A program made the position numbers and the translations under genes. Shown here one piece after another: positions 6,177 to 6,343 of a DNA stretch of 6,343 bases (positions within the stretch are counted from its first letter, which is position 1; each line of letters opens with the position of its first letter). The notes under the pieces were generated by a model that had not been told where the DNA came from, searched no databases, and worked only from the letters and a program-made list of their open reading frames with translations. The stretch comes from Lonsdalea britannica (GTDB lineage Bacteria > Pseudomonadota > Gammaproteobacteria > Enterobacterales > Enterobacteriaceae): positions 1 through 6,343 of the forward strand of contig NZ_CAMKXG010000207.1 of assembly GCF_946477055.1 (NCBI RefSeq), written 5' to 3'.

Positions 6177-6343
6177 ATGCTAGAACAACACGCCAACGTG
6201 ATTGATATTAACGAAACGAATATGCAGCAGGTGCTGGAACAGTCGATGACCGTTCCGGTACTGATTTACTTCTGGTCGGAGCGCAGCCAGCACTGTCAGG
6301 AGCTCGGCCCGGTACTGGACCGGCTGGCCGCCGAATACGCAGG
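6177..6343 (+). CDS. cnoX: YbbN/CnoX, thioredoxin-fold chaperone (5' part)
   Basis: Only the first 55 codons are in the window; the gene continues past the right edge. The translated start, with [17 protein letters not shown] and then [10 protein letters not shown], closely matches E. coli YbbN, now called CnoX. That protein is a chaperedoxin with a thioredoxin domain and TPR repeats that protects proteins under bleach stress and works with DnaK and GroEL. The usual CxxC active site is SQHC (37-40), so the first cysteine is replaced by serine, as in E. coli. This means it is not an ordinary thioredoxin reductant. The start at 6177 has a weak purine-rich site GAGAG (6166-6170) six bases before it and gives an N-terminus about two residues longer than E. 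coli. It is third in the tesA-ybbO-ybbN row. Confidence 0.93.
   Translation, partial: MLEQHANVIDINETNMQQVLEQSMTVPVLIYFWSERSQHCQELGPVLDRLAAEYA

Noticed and set aside
1..6343. CRISPR array, insertion sequence, tRNA or rRNA
   Set aside because: No regularly spaced repeats, transposase frame, terminal inverted repeats of element size, or cloverleaf-like conserved segments were seen on either strand.

Overview
The window looks like chromosomal DNA of a gammaproteobacterium of the order Enterobacterales. Every recognisable protein is a close relative of an Escherichia coli K-12 protein: SpeG, YbbP, YbbA, TesA, YbbO and YbbN/CnoX. They differ by scattered substitutions and a few small insertions, so this is probably a related family (for example a Pectobacteriaceae-type plant-associated genus) rather than Escherichia. 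The genus is an inference from memory of the protein sequences; no search was run.

Layout. Positions 1-209 are very AT-rich and noncoding, with a nested inverted repeat and a perfect TATAAT box. speG (spermidine N-acetyltransferase) follows on the + strand at 210-779. Positions 780-1492 hold no gene I can support. This stretch separates speG from the convergent ybbP and contains short hairpins, small repeats, a promoter-like site and, at its far end, a strong bidirectional intrinsic terminator (1493-1538). ybbP (1587-4019) and ybbA (4016-4702) are on the - strand and overlap by four bases (ATGA). tesA (4670-5308), ybbO (5338-6114) and the 5' end of ybbN/cnoX (6177 to the window edge) run on the + strand. 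tesA and ybbA are divergent and their 5' ends overlap by 33 bp, so each gene's promoter must lie inside the other's coding sequence.

How the genes work together. YbbA (ATPase) and YbbP (FtsX-type membrane permease with large periplasmic domains) form an ABC machine of the MacB/LolCDE mechanotransmission type. TesA is a periplasmic SGNH esterase/thioesterase with a clear signal peptide. The divergent, overlapping arrangement fits a functional link between YbbAP and TesA in handling hydrophobic or esterified molecules. YbbO is a short-chain dehydrogenase that could reduce aldehydes, and CnoX is a chaperone-like thioredoxin-fold protein. speG belongs to polyamine homeostasis and seems unrelated. 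In E. coli, from memory, it lies elsewhere in the chromosome, so 780-1492 is probably a synteny junction.

I found no mobile element, CRISPR array, tRNA or rRNA, and no convincing undescribed multi-gene system. The best targets for a second look are the 780-1492 gap, with a possible small transcript ending at the terminator, and the interlocked tesA/ybbA start region.
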